This document shows positions 43,035 through 51,432 of a stretch of 64,000 bases of DNA, one piece after another. This DNA is from Oligoflexia bacterium (GTDB taxonomy: Bacteria; Bdellovibrionota; Bacteriovoracia; Bacteriovoracales; Bacteriovoracaceae): the NCBI GenBank assembly GCA_015231955.1, contig JADGAN010000001.1, positions 310,001-374,000 of the forward strand, given 5' to 3'. The notes under the pieces were generated by a model, which saw only the letters and a list, made by a program, of their open reading frames with translations, ran no database searches and was not told the origin of the DNA. The translations under genes and the position numbers were made by a program. Position 1 is the stretch's first letter; every line of letters begins with the position of its first letter.

Positions 43035-44174
43035 TTATTCTCCATTATGCACATTAATTATGAGATCACAAAACTCTCGAACTGCTCCTTCTCCTCCCTT
43101 TCCGAGAGTAATATAAATGGCAACAGACTTGTTTGCAGAAGAAGCATTGGCAACAGTCACGGGGCATCCGACGATTTTTAAAGCAGACAGGTCATTTAGG
43201 TCATCGCCAATATATGCAAGTTGGTTTAATGTTATGTTTTCCATTTGTGCTAATTTTTTCACCACATCGGATTTTTCTTTTATTCCTTGATAGAGATGGT
43301 CTATTTTTAATTTGTTTGCTCGTCTGGCCACAATCTCAGTGTTTTCACTTGTCACAATAGCTGTTTTAATTCCAAGAGATCGTATCAGCTCTATGCCCTT
43401 TCCATCTCTTGTATTGAACTTCTTGATTTCATCACCATTTTCACTGTAATACATACTCCCATCTGTTAGGACACCATCGACATCAAGAATAAGCATTTTT
43501 ATATTCTTGATTTTTTCTCTTAAAGAAAGAGGAATGCACTCTGGATGGAAGCGCTTTAGTAGTAGTTGTTCTACAATGAAAAAATCAGTGTCATCGTCGA
43601 TCTCGTAACTAAGTTCTTTGCTCGAGATCATTCTTTCAATTTTCCCGCCAAACCAAAGTCCTTGCTCAACTAGTTCTTTCTTTAAAATATAGATATTTCC
43701 ATCGTCATAAAAAAATCCCTTAATTTGTTGGCGGGGGAGGTTGCAATGAGTTGCATACTCTTTTATTTTTGTATAATAACCACTTGCTAACGTATCACTC
43801 ATGGTGTTGTTGAATGAATGAATGGCCTCGTCAATCGTAGATGGATTACGAATGGGGGATGTTGGTTGTAAAACAACGACCGCAGTGATTTTTCCTTTTA
43901 AAGGATGATGTTCGACGATGTGCTTGAGCAATTCTATTGTCGTTGTGTCATCTTCTGCTAAGTCAGATGGACGCTGGAGTACCTTGGCCCCATATTGTTG
44001 AGCTATCTGAGCAATCTCATCATCCTCTGTAGAGACATAAAATTCATCCAGTAATTTTGAGTTCTTTGCGGCTTCAATTGTCCAATAGATGAGAGGAAAT
44101 CCTGCTATTGGTTTTATATTCTTCCTTGGAATTCCCTTGCTTCCACCTCTTGCTGGAATAATTCCGATAATCAT
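43035..44174 (-). CDS. CMP-ulosonate synthetase fused to KdsC-type HAD phosphatase
   Basis: A protein of 379 aa with two domains. Residues 1-205 are an acylneuraminate/KDO cytidylyltransferase (PARGGSKGIPRKN near 7, LQPTSPIRNPSTID near 102). Residues 225-375 are a HAD phosphatase of the KdsC type (LILDVDGVLTDG near 229, AIVTSENTE, YIGDDLNDL). The first domain activates a 2-keto-3-deoxy acid with CTP. The second would remove a phosphate, which fits a NeuB-like synthase producing a phosphorylated ulosonic acid. Animal CMAS has the same order, but bacterial fusions are less common. A GGAG precedes the ATG. Confidence 0.87.
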   Translation of the reverse strand: MIIGIIPARGGSKGIPRKNIKPIAGFPLIYWTIEAAKNSKLLDEFYVSTEDDEIAQIAQQYGAKVLQRPSDLAEDDTTTIELLKHIVEHHPLKGKITAVVVLQPTSPIRNPSTIDEAIHSFNNTMSDTLASGYYTKIKEYATHCNLPRQQIKGFFYDDGNIYILKKELVEQGLWFGGKIERMISSKELSYEIDDDTDFFIVEQLLLKRFHPECIPLSLREKIKNIKMLILDVDGVLTDGSMYYSENGDEIKKFNTRDGKGIELIRSLGIKTAIVTSENTEIVARRANKLKIDHLYQGIKEKSDVVKKLAQMENITLNQLAYIGDDLNDLSALKIVGCPVTVANASSANKSVAIYITLGKGGEGAVREFCDLIINVHNGE

Positions 44175-44190
44175 ATTTTCAATGTTCTCC

Positions 44191-45267
44191 TTAAAGCATT
44201 CTTAAGAAAAGCTGCTTGATCTTTTCTCTTGGTAGTAGATCTCTCCAATTAGGGCCTAGAGCATTATGCAGAGGCTTTTCCATGAGTAAGGTAATATCCA
44301 CCATTTTTTCTAGAAGTGAATCTGTGATTTGATATTGCGGTGGACTGAGTTTGTTGATTTCAATATGATTTTTTTGCAGCATCAATTGAAACTCTTTAAC
44401 ATAATGAGGATAATAATCTTCAAGATAGTTGAATACAATACAATTAGCTTCTCCATGGTGAATCTTGAAGGCGTAGCTAATTCCATAGGAAAGAGCATGG
44501 CAAATTCCTACTTCAGAATAAACTATGGATTGTCCCCCAAGATAGGAAGCAACCATTAAATCGGCATTGTTGAATGTATTTAGAAAGCTTTGCTGACACA
44601 ATGATAAAGCTTTTTCTGCAAAGGCCTTACTGAATTCATTTAAAAAAGTGCCACAAAGGGCCTCAACACTGTGAATGTAACAATCCATTCCAGTATAAAA
44701 AGCTTGCTTTAAGGGAACTGTTTCAAGCAGGTTGGGATCAAGAATGATTTGATTAAAAATTGAATAGTCGCTGTTGATTCCTTGTTTTTTTTGGGGACTA
44801 ATCAGAACTGCAGTTCTAGAGACTTCAGCGCCTGTTCCTGAGAGTGATGGAATGCCTATTTTATAGATAGGCCTGGTTTTGACGAGATCCCATCCTTGGT
44901 AGTTTTCAGCTTTCCCCTCATTAGTCAATAAAACCGAAACAGCTTTGGCCATATCCATGGTTGAGCCTCCACCAATGGCAACAATAGCAGCGGGAGATGT
45001 TGCACGTTGATTTTTTATCGATTGAACAATAGAATCCACATCATTTGTCAGAGGTTCACGAGAGGTATTGACAAAAAAAGTTAAATCAGTCTCAGGGGAA
45101 AAGTTAAAAAAAGGTAGTGGACTTGATTTAAAAAAATGATCAATGATAAAAACAATTACTCCCTTGTCTTCTCTGAGTGGAATAAGAGTTGCGTCTAGTT
45201 GAGAGAATGAGCCTTTGCCAAAAATAACATTGGGAACGGATTTAAAATTTTTATAGGATGTCATCAT
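44191..45267 (-). CDS. kdnB: Iron-containing alcohol dehydrogenase, KdnB-like
   Basis: A protein of 358 aa. AIGGGSTMDMAKAVS near residue 95 is the NAD and metal-site motif. GIPSLSGTGAEVSRTAV, NSDYSIFNQIILDP, GMDCYIHSVEAL and IHHGEANCIVFNYL follow, all in the order of the KdnB-type group. In Shewanella, KdnB oxidises C8 of KDO and the aminotransferase KdnA then makes Kdo8N. Here the aminotransferase gene is directly upstream (gap four bases), so I assign the same pair. The actual substrate could instead be a nine-carbon acid made by the NeuB-like protein. Confidence 0.8.
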   Translation of the reverse strand: MMTSYKNFKSVPNVIFGKGSFSQLDATLIPLREDKGVIVFIIDHFFKSSPLPFFNFSPETDLTFFVNTSREPLTNDVDSIVQSIKNQRATSPAAIVAIGGGSTMDMAKAVSVLLTNEGKAENYQGWDLVKTRPIYKIGIPSLSGTGAEVSRTAVLISPQKKQGINSDYSIFNQIILDPNLLETVPLKQAFYTGMDCYIHSVEALCGTFLNEFSKAFAEKALSLCQQSFLNTFNNADLMVASYLGGQSIVYSEVGICHALSYGISYAFKIHHGEANCIVFNYLEDYYPHYVKEFQLMLQKNHIEINKLSPPQYQITDSLLEKMVDITLLMEKPLHNALGPNWRDLLPREKIKQLFLRML

Positions 45268-45271
45268 TCAT

Positions 45272-46465
45272 TTATCCTCTAAGTTTTTGTAAGGATTTTT
45301 TTAAACAATCGATTAGATATTGAAGATCTTCACTGCTCATATCTGTAGAGAAAGGAAAGGAGATCATATTGTTGAAAAAATCCTCTGTATTGGGGCAAAA
45401 ATCTTTTTCAGAATAACCATTGTTTTTAAATAGTTCATAACGGTAGAGTGGGTAATACTGCACGGCACATTTGATGCCAAACTGAGAATAAAGTTGCTCA
45501 ATTAAACTATCTCGATTTTTATTATACTTTCCTCCATTGTATTTTGCTGGAAGTAGGTGATGAGCAGATAGACAGTTCGAAGGAATTTTTTGAAATTGTA
45601 ACTCAGGAAAATCAGCAAGTTCTTTGACGATCACTTCAGTATTTCTTCTTCTGATCGCATTAATTTGTTCAATCCGTTTTAGCAGCAGAATGCCTGCAAA
45701 AGCTTGAATTTCTCCTAATCCAAAATTGTGTGGATATTCTCCAGGGATGGCCTCGACAATATTAGACATTGCGGGTTTCCAGTATTGCTCTTGATCTATA
45801 AAAGGGCGAGCACCAATTTTTCGAAGGCCGAGAATTTTTTCACAATACTTGTCATTATTTGTAACTAACATTCCCCCCTCTCCAAGTGTGGTAATATTTT
45901 TTTGTCCATGAAAACTGAAGCAACCAAAATCGCCAAAAGTTCCAACTTTCTTCCCTTTGTATTCAGCACCAGGGGATTGAGCGCAATCTTCGATAACGAT
46001 CAGATTTTTTTCAGTTGCAATATCTAGTACCTCATCCATAGCGATAGGGAGACCATAAAGATGAACAGGAACGATGACTTTCGACCTGGGTGACAATTTG
46101 TTCTTTAAGGATTGCAAATCCATGACAAATGTTTCTGGATGGATATCTACAAAGACAATTTTTGCCTTCTTTCTTAAAAAAGGTAATGCAGAAGCTGTGA
46201 AGGTATGAGCTGGAACAAGGATTTCATCATTTGGGCCGATATTGGATATCATAGCAGCAATTTCAAGAGCCGCGGTGCAGCTACTTAAGCCAAATGCAAA
46301 TTTAATGTTTAGATAGTCAGCAAAATTTTTTTCAAACTCTTTAAGATAAGGGCCCATCGTTAACGCTGTTGCTGACCTTATTGCTTTTGAAAGTTGATCA
46401 ACTTCTACATCAGTCAAACGTGTTTGTATATTAGGAAAGTCTAGTTTTAATTGAGTAGAAAGCAT
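45272..46465 (-). CDS. kdnA: DegT/DnrJ/EryC1 aminotransferase, KdnA-like
   Basis: A protein of 397 aa. The ATG at 46465 is preferred because GGAG lies nine bases upstream. PLP-dependent sugar aminotransferase motifs are FGLSSCTAALEIA, VPAHTFTASA, IEDCAQSPGAEYKG and the Lys-bearing CFSFHGQKNITTLGEGG, where Lys of about 189 should bind PLP. The next gene is the KdnB-like dehydrogenase, so the pair would convert a primary alcohol to an aldehyde and then to an amine, as described for Kdo8N in Shewanella. Other sugar aminotransferases of this family are alternatives if the pairing is misleading. Confidence 0.8.
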   Translation of the reverse strand: MLSTQLKLDFPNIQTRLTDVEVDQLSKAIRSATALTMGPYLKEFEKNFADYLNIKFAFGLSSCTAALEIAAMISNIGPNDEILVPAHTFTASALPFLRKKAKIVFVDIHPETFVMDLQSLKNKLSPRSKVIVPVHLYGLPIAMDEVLDIATEKNLIVIEDCAQSPGAEYKGKKVGTFGDFGCFSFHGQKNITTLGEGGMLVTNNDKYCEKILGLRKIGARPFIDQEQYWKPAMSNIVEAIPGEYPHNFGLGEIQAFAGILLLKRIEQINAIRRRNTEVIVKELADFPELQFQKIPSNCLSAHHLLPAKYNGGKYNKNRDSLIEQLYSQFGIKCAVQYYPLYRYELFKNNGYSEKDFCPNTEDFFNNMISFPFSTDMSSEDLQYLIDCLKKSLQKLRG

Positions 46466-46505
46466 ATAGATTATCTCCATCTGTTCATGTTAAAGGTGTC
46501 TGGCT

Positions 46506-47510
46506 TTAAAGCGCATAGAAACTTTTTGAGCATTGCTGGCAGGATTGTAGGGAGTAGTTCTTTGAGAGAGAATTTTCTCTAATGAGATTTAATTGAGCAT
46601 TGTTATTAAAAATATCTTCCAATTTATCGCGATAAACATTCCCCAAAACAAGATCGTAACCATACCAGGTGCAACATGGAAGAATATCCCCATTGGCCCT
46701 GATAATCAGTTTTTTAAAAACTTCACTACAAGAAAAATCTTGAACTTGCTTTGCTCCAAGAGGAATAAAATCATCGGTTTCGGTATGAAATTTTTGAAAA
46801 GATTGAAATTCGATAAAGTCCACAAAACTAGAAAATTTACTTATAAAGTCGTTAATTTGTGTTTGATTATAGCGAGAGACGACAAATGATGCTCTGATAA
46901 TCGGATAGAGGCCACCATTAAGAGCATTACGAATTTTGTTGAAGTTTTTAATGTTGAGCAAAACCTTGTCAAAAAAACTTTCTCCTCGGATTTTTTCATA
47001 GGTACTTGCTTCTGCTGCATCAATTGAAAAGAGAACGTGAGACACTCCTGCTTGAATTATTTTTTCAGCAACGGACTCATTCATCAATGTTCCATTGGTG
47101 GTCAAAAAGATCTCCATAATATCTGCTTCGCGGCATTTTTTTATGCGAACATCAATATCCTTCAGGAGTAGAGGCTCATCATTAGAATGCATTGAAATAG
47201 CAGGAAGAGAGTGACTTTTTGCTTGTGCAAGGATGGAATCAAGAAGGTCAATTGGCATGACAGATTTTTGCAGATGTTTTTTTTTGTATCCGGTGTGTTT
47301 ATCAGAGTGAATACAGGTAATGCATTTTAGATTGCATAGGAATGATTGCTCAAGCATGAGGTACATAGGGAACGTGACTTGACTTAATATTTCTTCAAGC
47401 GGTGATTCCCAATGTTTTCGATAATCGAGATACCTTTTCCCAAATTTTTCATATTGGAACTCTTGAAATCGTTTTAAATTTTTTTCAGAGACCACTACTC
47501 GATTTAACAT
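46506..47510 (-). CDS. Radical SAM/SPASM-type protein
   Basis: A protein of 334 aa started at the ATG at 47510, with AGG six bases upstream. C-x-x-x-C-x-x-C is in LCNLKCITCIHSD near residue 58. SMHSNDEPLLL, FLTTNGTLMNES and FSIDAAEASTYEKIRG are typical of the MoaA/SPASM group. C-terminal cysteines (DILPCCTWYGYDLVLGNV, CQQC) bind auxiliary clusters. It is the first gene of the 39.2-47.5 kb minus-strand operon. Its reaction is unknown. Being next to KdnA/KdnB it may act on the ulosonic acid or an amino derivative. Confidence 0.83.
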   Translation of the reverse strand: MLNRVVVSEKNLKRFQEFQYEKFGKRYLDYRKHWESPLEEILSQVTFPMYLMLEQSFLCNLKCITCIHSDKHTGYKKKHLQKSVMPIDLLDSILAQAKSHSLPAISMHSNDEPLLLKDIDVRIKKCREADIMEIFLTTNGTLMNESVAEKIIQAGVSHVLFSIDAAEASTYEKIRGESFFDKVLLNIKNFNKIRNALNGGLYPIIRASFVVSRYNQTQINDFISKFSSFVDFIEFQSFQKFHTETDDFIPLGAKQVQDFSCSEVFKKLIIRANGDILPCCTWYGYDLVLGNVYRDKLEDIFNNNAQLNLIRENSLSKNYSLQSCQQCSKSFYAL

Positions 47511-47836
47511 AGATGACCTATTTGGAGATGATGCTTGAATTAAAACATAATATAACATTTTATTGTTAAATCAAGGATAAAGTTTGGCGTTGAAAATTTG
47601 AAAAATTATTATCATTTACATACCAATGGTGAATGGTTGGTTTTTATAGAAAAAGGAAACTGCTCCTGTGTCAATCTTTCTGTGCAAGCAATTGAAAAAG
47701 AATATTTTCAACAGTGATTTGATCTTGTCATCAAGGAGAAGTAGATTGATACTCACTGATAAGTTGTCCTATATGTACCACTGTTTTTGGATATGCTTAC
47801 GGTGACTAAGTTTTTCGATAAGAATCGGGTCTGTAT
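47511..47836. other. Divergent intergenic region of 326 bases
   Basis: No gene is seen. The region lies between divergent operons and holds a candidate minus-strand promoter (47547-47574). A weaker plus-strand candidate has TTGATA at 47746-47751 and TATATG at 47770-47775, with an 18-base spacer. It is otherwise AT-rich and without clear repeats, hairpins or riboswitch-like folds by eye. Confidence 0.6.
47547..47574 (-). promoter_or_regulatory. Candidate sigma70-type promoter for the ulosonic acid operon
   Basis: On the minus strand TTGATT (plus 47569-47574) is followed after 16 bases by TATTAT (47547-47552), five of six matches to TATAAT. It lies 37 bases upstream of the chosen start of the radical SAM gene at 47510. 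Consensus evidence only. Confidence 0.45.
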
Positions 47837-49612
47837 ATGTTTCTAATTAAAACTGCATTGACAAGATATTGGCAGGAACAAGAAGAGGATCCTCTGTTTT
47901 TGGGGCAATGGTGTTTGAATTTTGAGAACCGAGAGCATGCTTTGCTATCCAAAAAACATGCCATATTGGACTACCATTGGGATGATAAAAAAAAATTAGA
48001 AAGAGATTACTGTTATTTAAATAAATTAACACAAAAGGTGCTAGAGCAGCTTAGAGATAATTTGAATTCAATGAAAGGGAATCAGTATCCAGTTCGGCAT
48101 TATGAGATTATTTTTGGATTTTGGCTGAGGATGTATTTAAGCGTTATTTTCGATAGATATGCTTGCCTAATGCTTGCATCACAAAGATATAAAATAAGTG
48201 GTACTCTGATTTCCACATATAGAGAAGATGAGTTTATTGCAGATAATATCTATTATCTTTTTGATCAATATCCCAGTGATGAATACAATCATTACTTATA
48301 TTCAAAGATTATTTCGATGACCGATATCCTTCCTTATCAAGTTAGCAATGAACAAAAGAAGATTGATATTGCTCAAGTTAAAAATAGTTTTGCTAAAAGA
48401 GCTGGATTCAGAAGTAATGCATTGTTTTGGAAATTTTTAATAAAAAAGTATCTTAGATTTTTGCATAAAAAAAATCGCGTGTTTTTATCTTCTTTATTAA
48501 AAGATACTAAGGAAGAGAATGATTTCTTGCTAAAGATGAAGGAACGCCCTTTTTTTTTTGGATTTCCAAGCAAGGGATTTTTGCACTTTCAGTATGACTC
48601 CTCCTTAAGAAAAAAGTTAATATTTGATCTTGGAGAGGGAGATTTTGAAAAATTGCTTAACAAATTGCTTCCAATGCAATTGCCGATTAATTACCTCGAA
48701 GGATACGATAAAACTGGAGTGTTATGCAGGGAAGTTTATCCTGAAAATATTAAAGTTTTTGTTGCATCATCTGCTATTTATTCTAATGAGTATTTTGCCA
48801 GATTTGTTGCAGACAAGGTTTGTGATGGAGCAAAGTTAATTTGCTCTCAGTACGGAGGAGGGTACGGTGTTTTAAAGTATACAGCTTTTCAAGACTATGA
48901 ATTGTCGATTTGTGATCATTACTTTAGCTGGGGGTGGTGTGGCCAAGAGAAAGATAGACACAAGATTATTCCAAATCCCTCCATCTTGATCAACAAAGAG
49001 AAAATTACGCCGCAAGTTAATGGATATATATTGTCTGCTCTTTTTGAACAGCCAAGGTATTCCTATGAAATTCTTTCTTTTCCTATTTCTGCAAGTGGAG
49101 GAAAAAGATCTTTTCGGCTGTTAAGTGATTTTTTATCACTATTGCCAGCAAGCATTAGGAATAGGATGCTCATTCGACCTCCGTTATACAATTTTGGACA
49201 AAATCAGCGAGGGATGCTTCAAGAGCAATTTCCAGATATTGCTCTTTGTGAAAATAAAAAAAGCTTTAGAGAGCGATTGAGTGAAAGCTGTCTTTTTATA
49301 GGAACATATAATTCGACTGCCTTTCTCGAGACTTTAGGGATGAATTATCCTACGTTGGTTTTTTTTAATACTAAAGAGTGGGAATTGTCGGAAGAGGCCA
49401 TTCCATATTTTGATCTCCTAACAGATGCAGGCATTTTATATGCCGATCCCATGGAGATTGCTCAAGAACTTTCTCGTATTATAGAAGATGTTTCTCTGTG
49501 GTGGAATCATGAGAAAAGACAAGTCGCAGTTGCAGCTTTTATTGAAAAATTTGCAAAGAATGACGAAAAATGGAAGGATACTTGGGTAAAGGCCATTAGT
49601 GCAATAGGATGA
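47837..49612 (+). CDS. LIC12162-type putative transferase (TIGR04331-like)
   Basis: A protein of 591 aa. The N-terminal signature combines FLGQWC near residue 22, then YHWDDKKKLERDYCYLNKL, with a following RHYEIIFGFWLRMYLSVIFDRY segment. This is the pattern I know from LIC12162-type proteins of Leptospira and other surface-glycan loci. The second half has SAIYSNEYFARFVADK, LICSQYGGGYGV and a late GTYNSTAFLETLGMNYPTLVFF block, like the end of a GT-B donor site. The biochemical role is unproven. A transferase of a sugar or phosphorylated group is expected. It is the first gene of a two-gene plus-strand unit. Confidence 0.75.
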   Translation: MFLIKTALTRYWQEQEEDPLFLGQWCLNFENREHALLSKKHAILDYHWDDKKKLERDYCYLNKLTQKVLEQLRDNLNSMKGNQYPVRHYEIIFGFWLRMYLSVIFDRYACLMLASQRYKISGTLISTYREDEFIADNIYYLFDQYPSDEYNHYLYSKIISMTDILPYQVSNEQKKIDIAQVKNSFAKRAGFRSNALFWKFLIKKYLRFLHKKNRVFLSSLLKDTKEENDFLLKMKERPFFFGFPSKGFLHFQYDSSLRKKLIFDLGEGDFEKLLNKLLPMQLPINYLEGYDKTGVLCREVYPENIKVFVASSAIYSNEYFARFVADKVCDGAKLICSQYGGGYGVLKYTAFQDYELSICDHYFSWGWCGQEKDRHKIIPNPSILINKEKITPQVNGYILSALFEQPRYSYEILSFPISASGGKRSFRLLSDFLSLLPASIRNRMLIRPPLYNFGQNQRGMLQEQFPDIALCENKKSFRERLSESCLFIGTYNSTAFLETLGMNYPTLVFFNTKEWELSEEAIPYFDLLTDAGILYADPMEIAQELSRIIEDVSLWWNHEKRQVAVAAFIEKFAKNDEKWKDTWVKAISAIG

Positions 49613-49641
49613 CATTGTTTTCTATATGAAAGAGGGAGCGG

Positions 49642-51432
49642 ATGTATATCGCAGGAATTCATTTTTTAAGAATCATTGGGGCCATGATTATATTTCTAGT
49701 GACATTAGTTTATGTGGAATTTTTTTTAGGGCCATTTTTTATTAATTATTATTGGCTAAAAGAAAAGATAAATAAAATTTCTTCTAGTGGAGAATCATTG
49801 CTATTTACTCAGGTTTTCTTTGACAATATGTTCTTCAAATTTAAATTTTTTTTAATTGCTGTGGTCGTACTGAGTGTGGTGATGCTACTTTTGAGAAGTA
49901 AAATTAAGCATTATTTTTCTCGCGTATACCGAGATTTTATAGATATAAATAATTTTTTTTATAGCATAATCAAAAAATCTATAGCTAAAGACAGCATGGC
50001 TTATCGCTGTACTTTTGGGATCGTACTTATTTTTTCATGCGCAATCAGGTTGTACTACTTAAATGCACCTCTTCGCTATGATGAAGCTTTTACTTATAAT
50101 AATTATGCAAGTAAGTCTCTTTTGATAGCTTTGTCCAATTATTCGGCCCCAAACAATCATCTTTTCCATACCTTGCTTGCGCACATTTCAACATCGCTAT
50201 TGGGTGATGGGGAGTGGGCCATAAGACTACCAGCATTTTTTGCTGGAATCTTACTCTTGATTTCTGTCTATACCTTTTTCCGAATGATTCATGGAAAGTA
50301 TTTGGCAGTAGTTACACTTGGGCTGATTGGACATAACTCCTATTTTATAGAATACTCAACAAGCGCTAGAGGCTATGTTTTTGTTGGACTTTTCTTTTTT
50401 TGCATAATGATTTTTGTTGAGCTGTTACGTAAACGGCAAAATGAATTTCTATGGTTTATGATTGCTGTTTTTGCGGCCCTTGGACTTTATGCAATTCCAA
50501 CGATGGTCTACTGTCTTGGGGTTGTGATTGCTTGGGCGATTATACCTTTGGCATTGGAAAGGCCACGAGATTGGAAAAAAATTACGCATTTTTCAGGAAA
50601 ATTAGCAACCTATTTGGTTTTAGGTGGAGTTATTACAATTGTTTTGTATGCACCAATTTTTGTAACAGGATTTGGAAGTTACTCATCAAAAATATTACTA
50701 GAAAAACTTCCCATAGACATTGTCATACGGGATTTACCCCAAGCAATCTCTGCTATCGGATTGTTGTGGACTAGGGCAATGCCTGATTGGGCGCGTCTAG
50801 TTTGCTCCATCTTAGTTGCACTTGGGGTATTCGTGGGCAATAAATCGTTAAAGAACAATTTCTTGCTTTTTTGCTCAATCCTTCTTCCATCCCTGGTTAT
50901 CATTTTAGTGCAAAGAAAAATTCCATTTACAAGGAATTGGTTTTTTTTGTTTCCAGTTTTTGCTGGATTCATCTCCATGGGGATCATGTTGTTTTTAGAA
51001 CGATTGAAAGAAAAAAAGGGGTATGATTTTTTCATCATTGCCGTTGTTCTAATGGTTTTTATTCCATGGATGATCTTCGAATGGAAGCAAAGAAGTATTC
51101 TATCATTATCTGAAGATAAAACGTTACTTGCTGCAAAGGAGGTCAGTCTTTATTTACGACCATTGCTCTCGTCCGAAGATAGAGTTATGGCAAAATGCCC
51201 TGCCGATGCACCACTGGAGTATTATTTTGGAAGGTATAATATCCCAAAGAAAGGGTTGATTGTTCCAAAAGCAACTCCTCGCAATATCTATTTAGTACAA
51301 AGAAAGGAACAATCTATAGAGGCGATATTTATTGCTAATCAGGAAAAAGGATTACTACCAGGAGAAAGTCTAAGAGCGATTTATGAAGCTAAGGATGCAA
51401 TTGTTTACAAGGTGGTGAACGAAAACCTATGA
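49642..51432 (+). CDS. GT39/ArnT-like polytopic membrane glycosyltransferase
   Basis: A protein of 596 aa with two N-terminal spans, then a GT-C-type core of about ten spans. The acidic motif RYDEAFTYNNYA near residue 150 and PNNHLFHTLLAH near 173 are standard for PMT_2-type enzymes. The C-terminal 130 residues are soluble and probably periplasmic. It may transfer a polyprenyl-phosphate-linked sugar to the glycan outside the membrane. AGAGGGAG precedes the ATG. Its 3' end overlaps the convergent YfhO-like gene by 44 bases. Confidence 0.78.
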   Translation: MYIAGIHFLRIIGAMIIFLVTLVYVEFFLGPFFINYYWLKEKINKISSSGESLLFTQVFFDNMFFKFKFFLIAVVVLSVVMLLLRSKIKHYFSRVYRDFIDINNFFYSIIKKSIAKDSMAYRCTFGIVLIFSCAIRLYYLNAPLRYDEAFTYNNYASKSLLIALSNYSAPNNHLFHTLLAHISTSLLGDGEWAIRLPAFFAGILLLISVYTFFRMIHGKYLAVVTLGLIGHNSYFIEYSTSARGYVFVGLFFFCIMIFVELLRKRQNEFLWFMIAVFAALGLYAIPTMVYCLGVVIAWAIIPLALERPRDWKKITHFSGKLATYLVLGGVITIVLYAPIFVTGFGSYSSKILLEKLPIDIVIRDLPQAISAIGLLWTRAMPDWARLVCSILVALGVFVGNKSLKNNFLLFCSILLPSLVIILVQRKIPFTRNWFFLFPVFAGFISMGIMLFLERLKEKKGYDFFIIAVVLMVFIPWMIFEWKQRSILSLSEDKTLLAAKEVSLYLRPLLSSEDRVMAKCPADAPLEYYFGRYNIPKKGLIVPKATPRNIYLVQRKEQSIEAIFIANQEKGLLPGESLRAIYEAKDAIVYKVVNENL

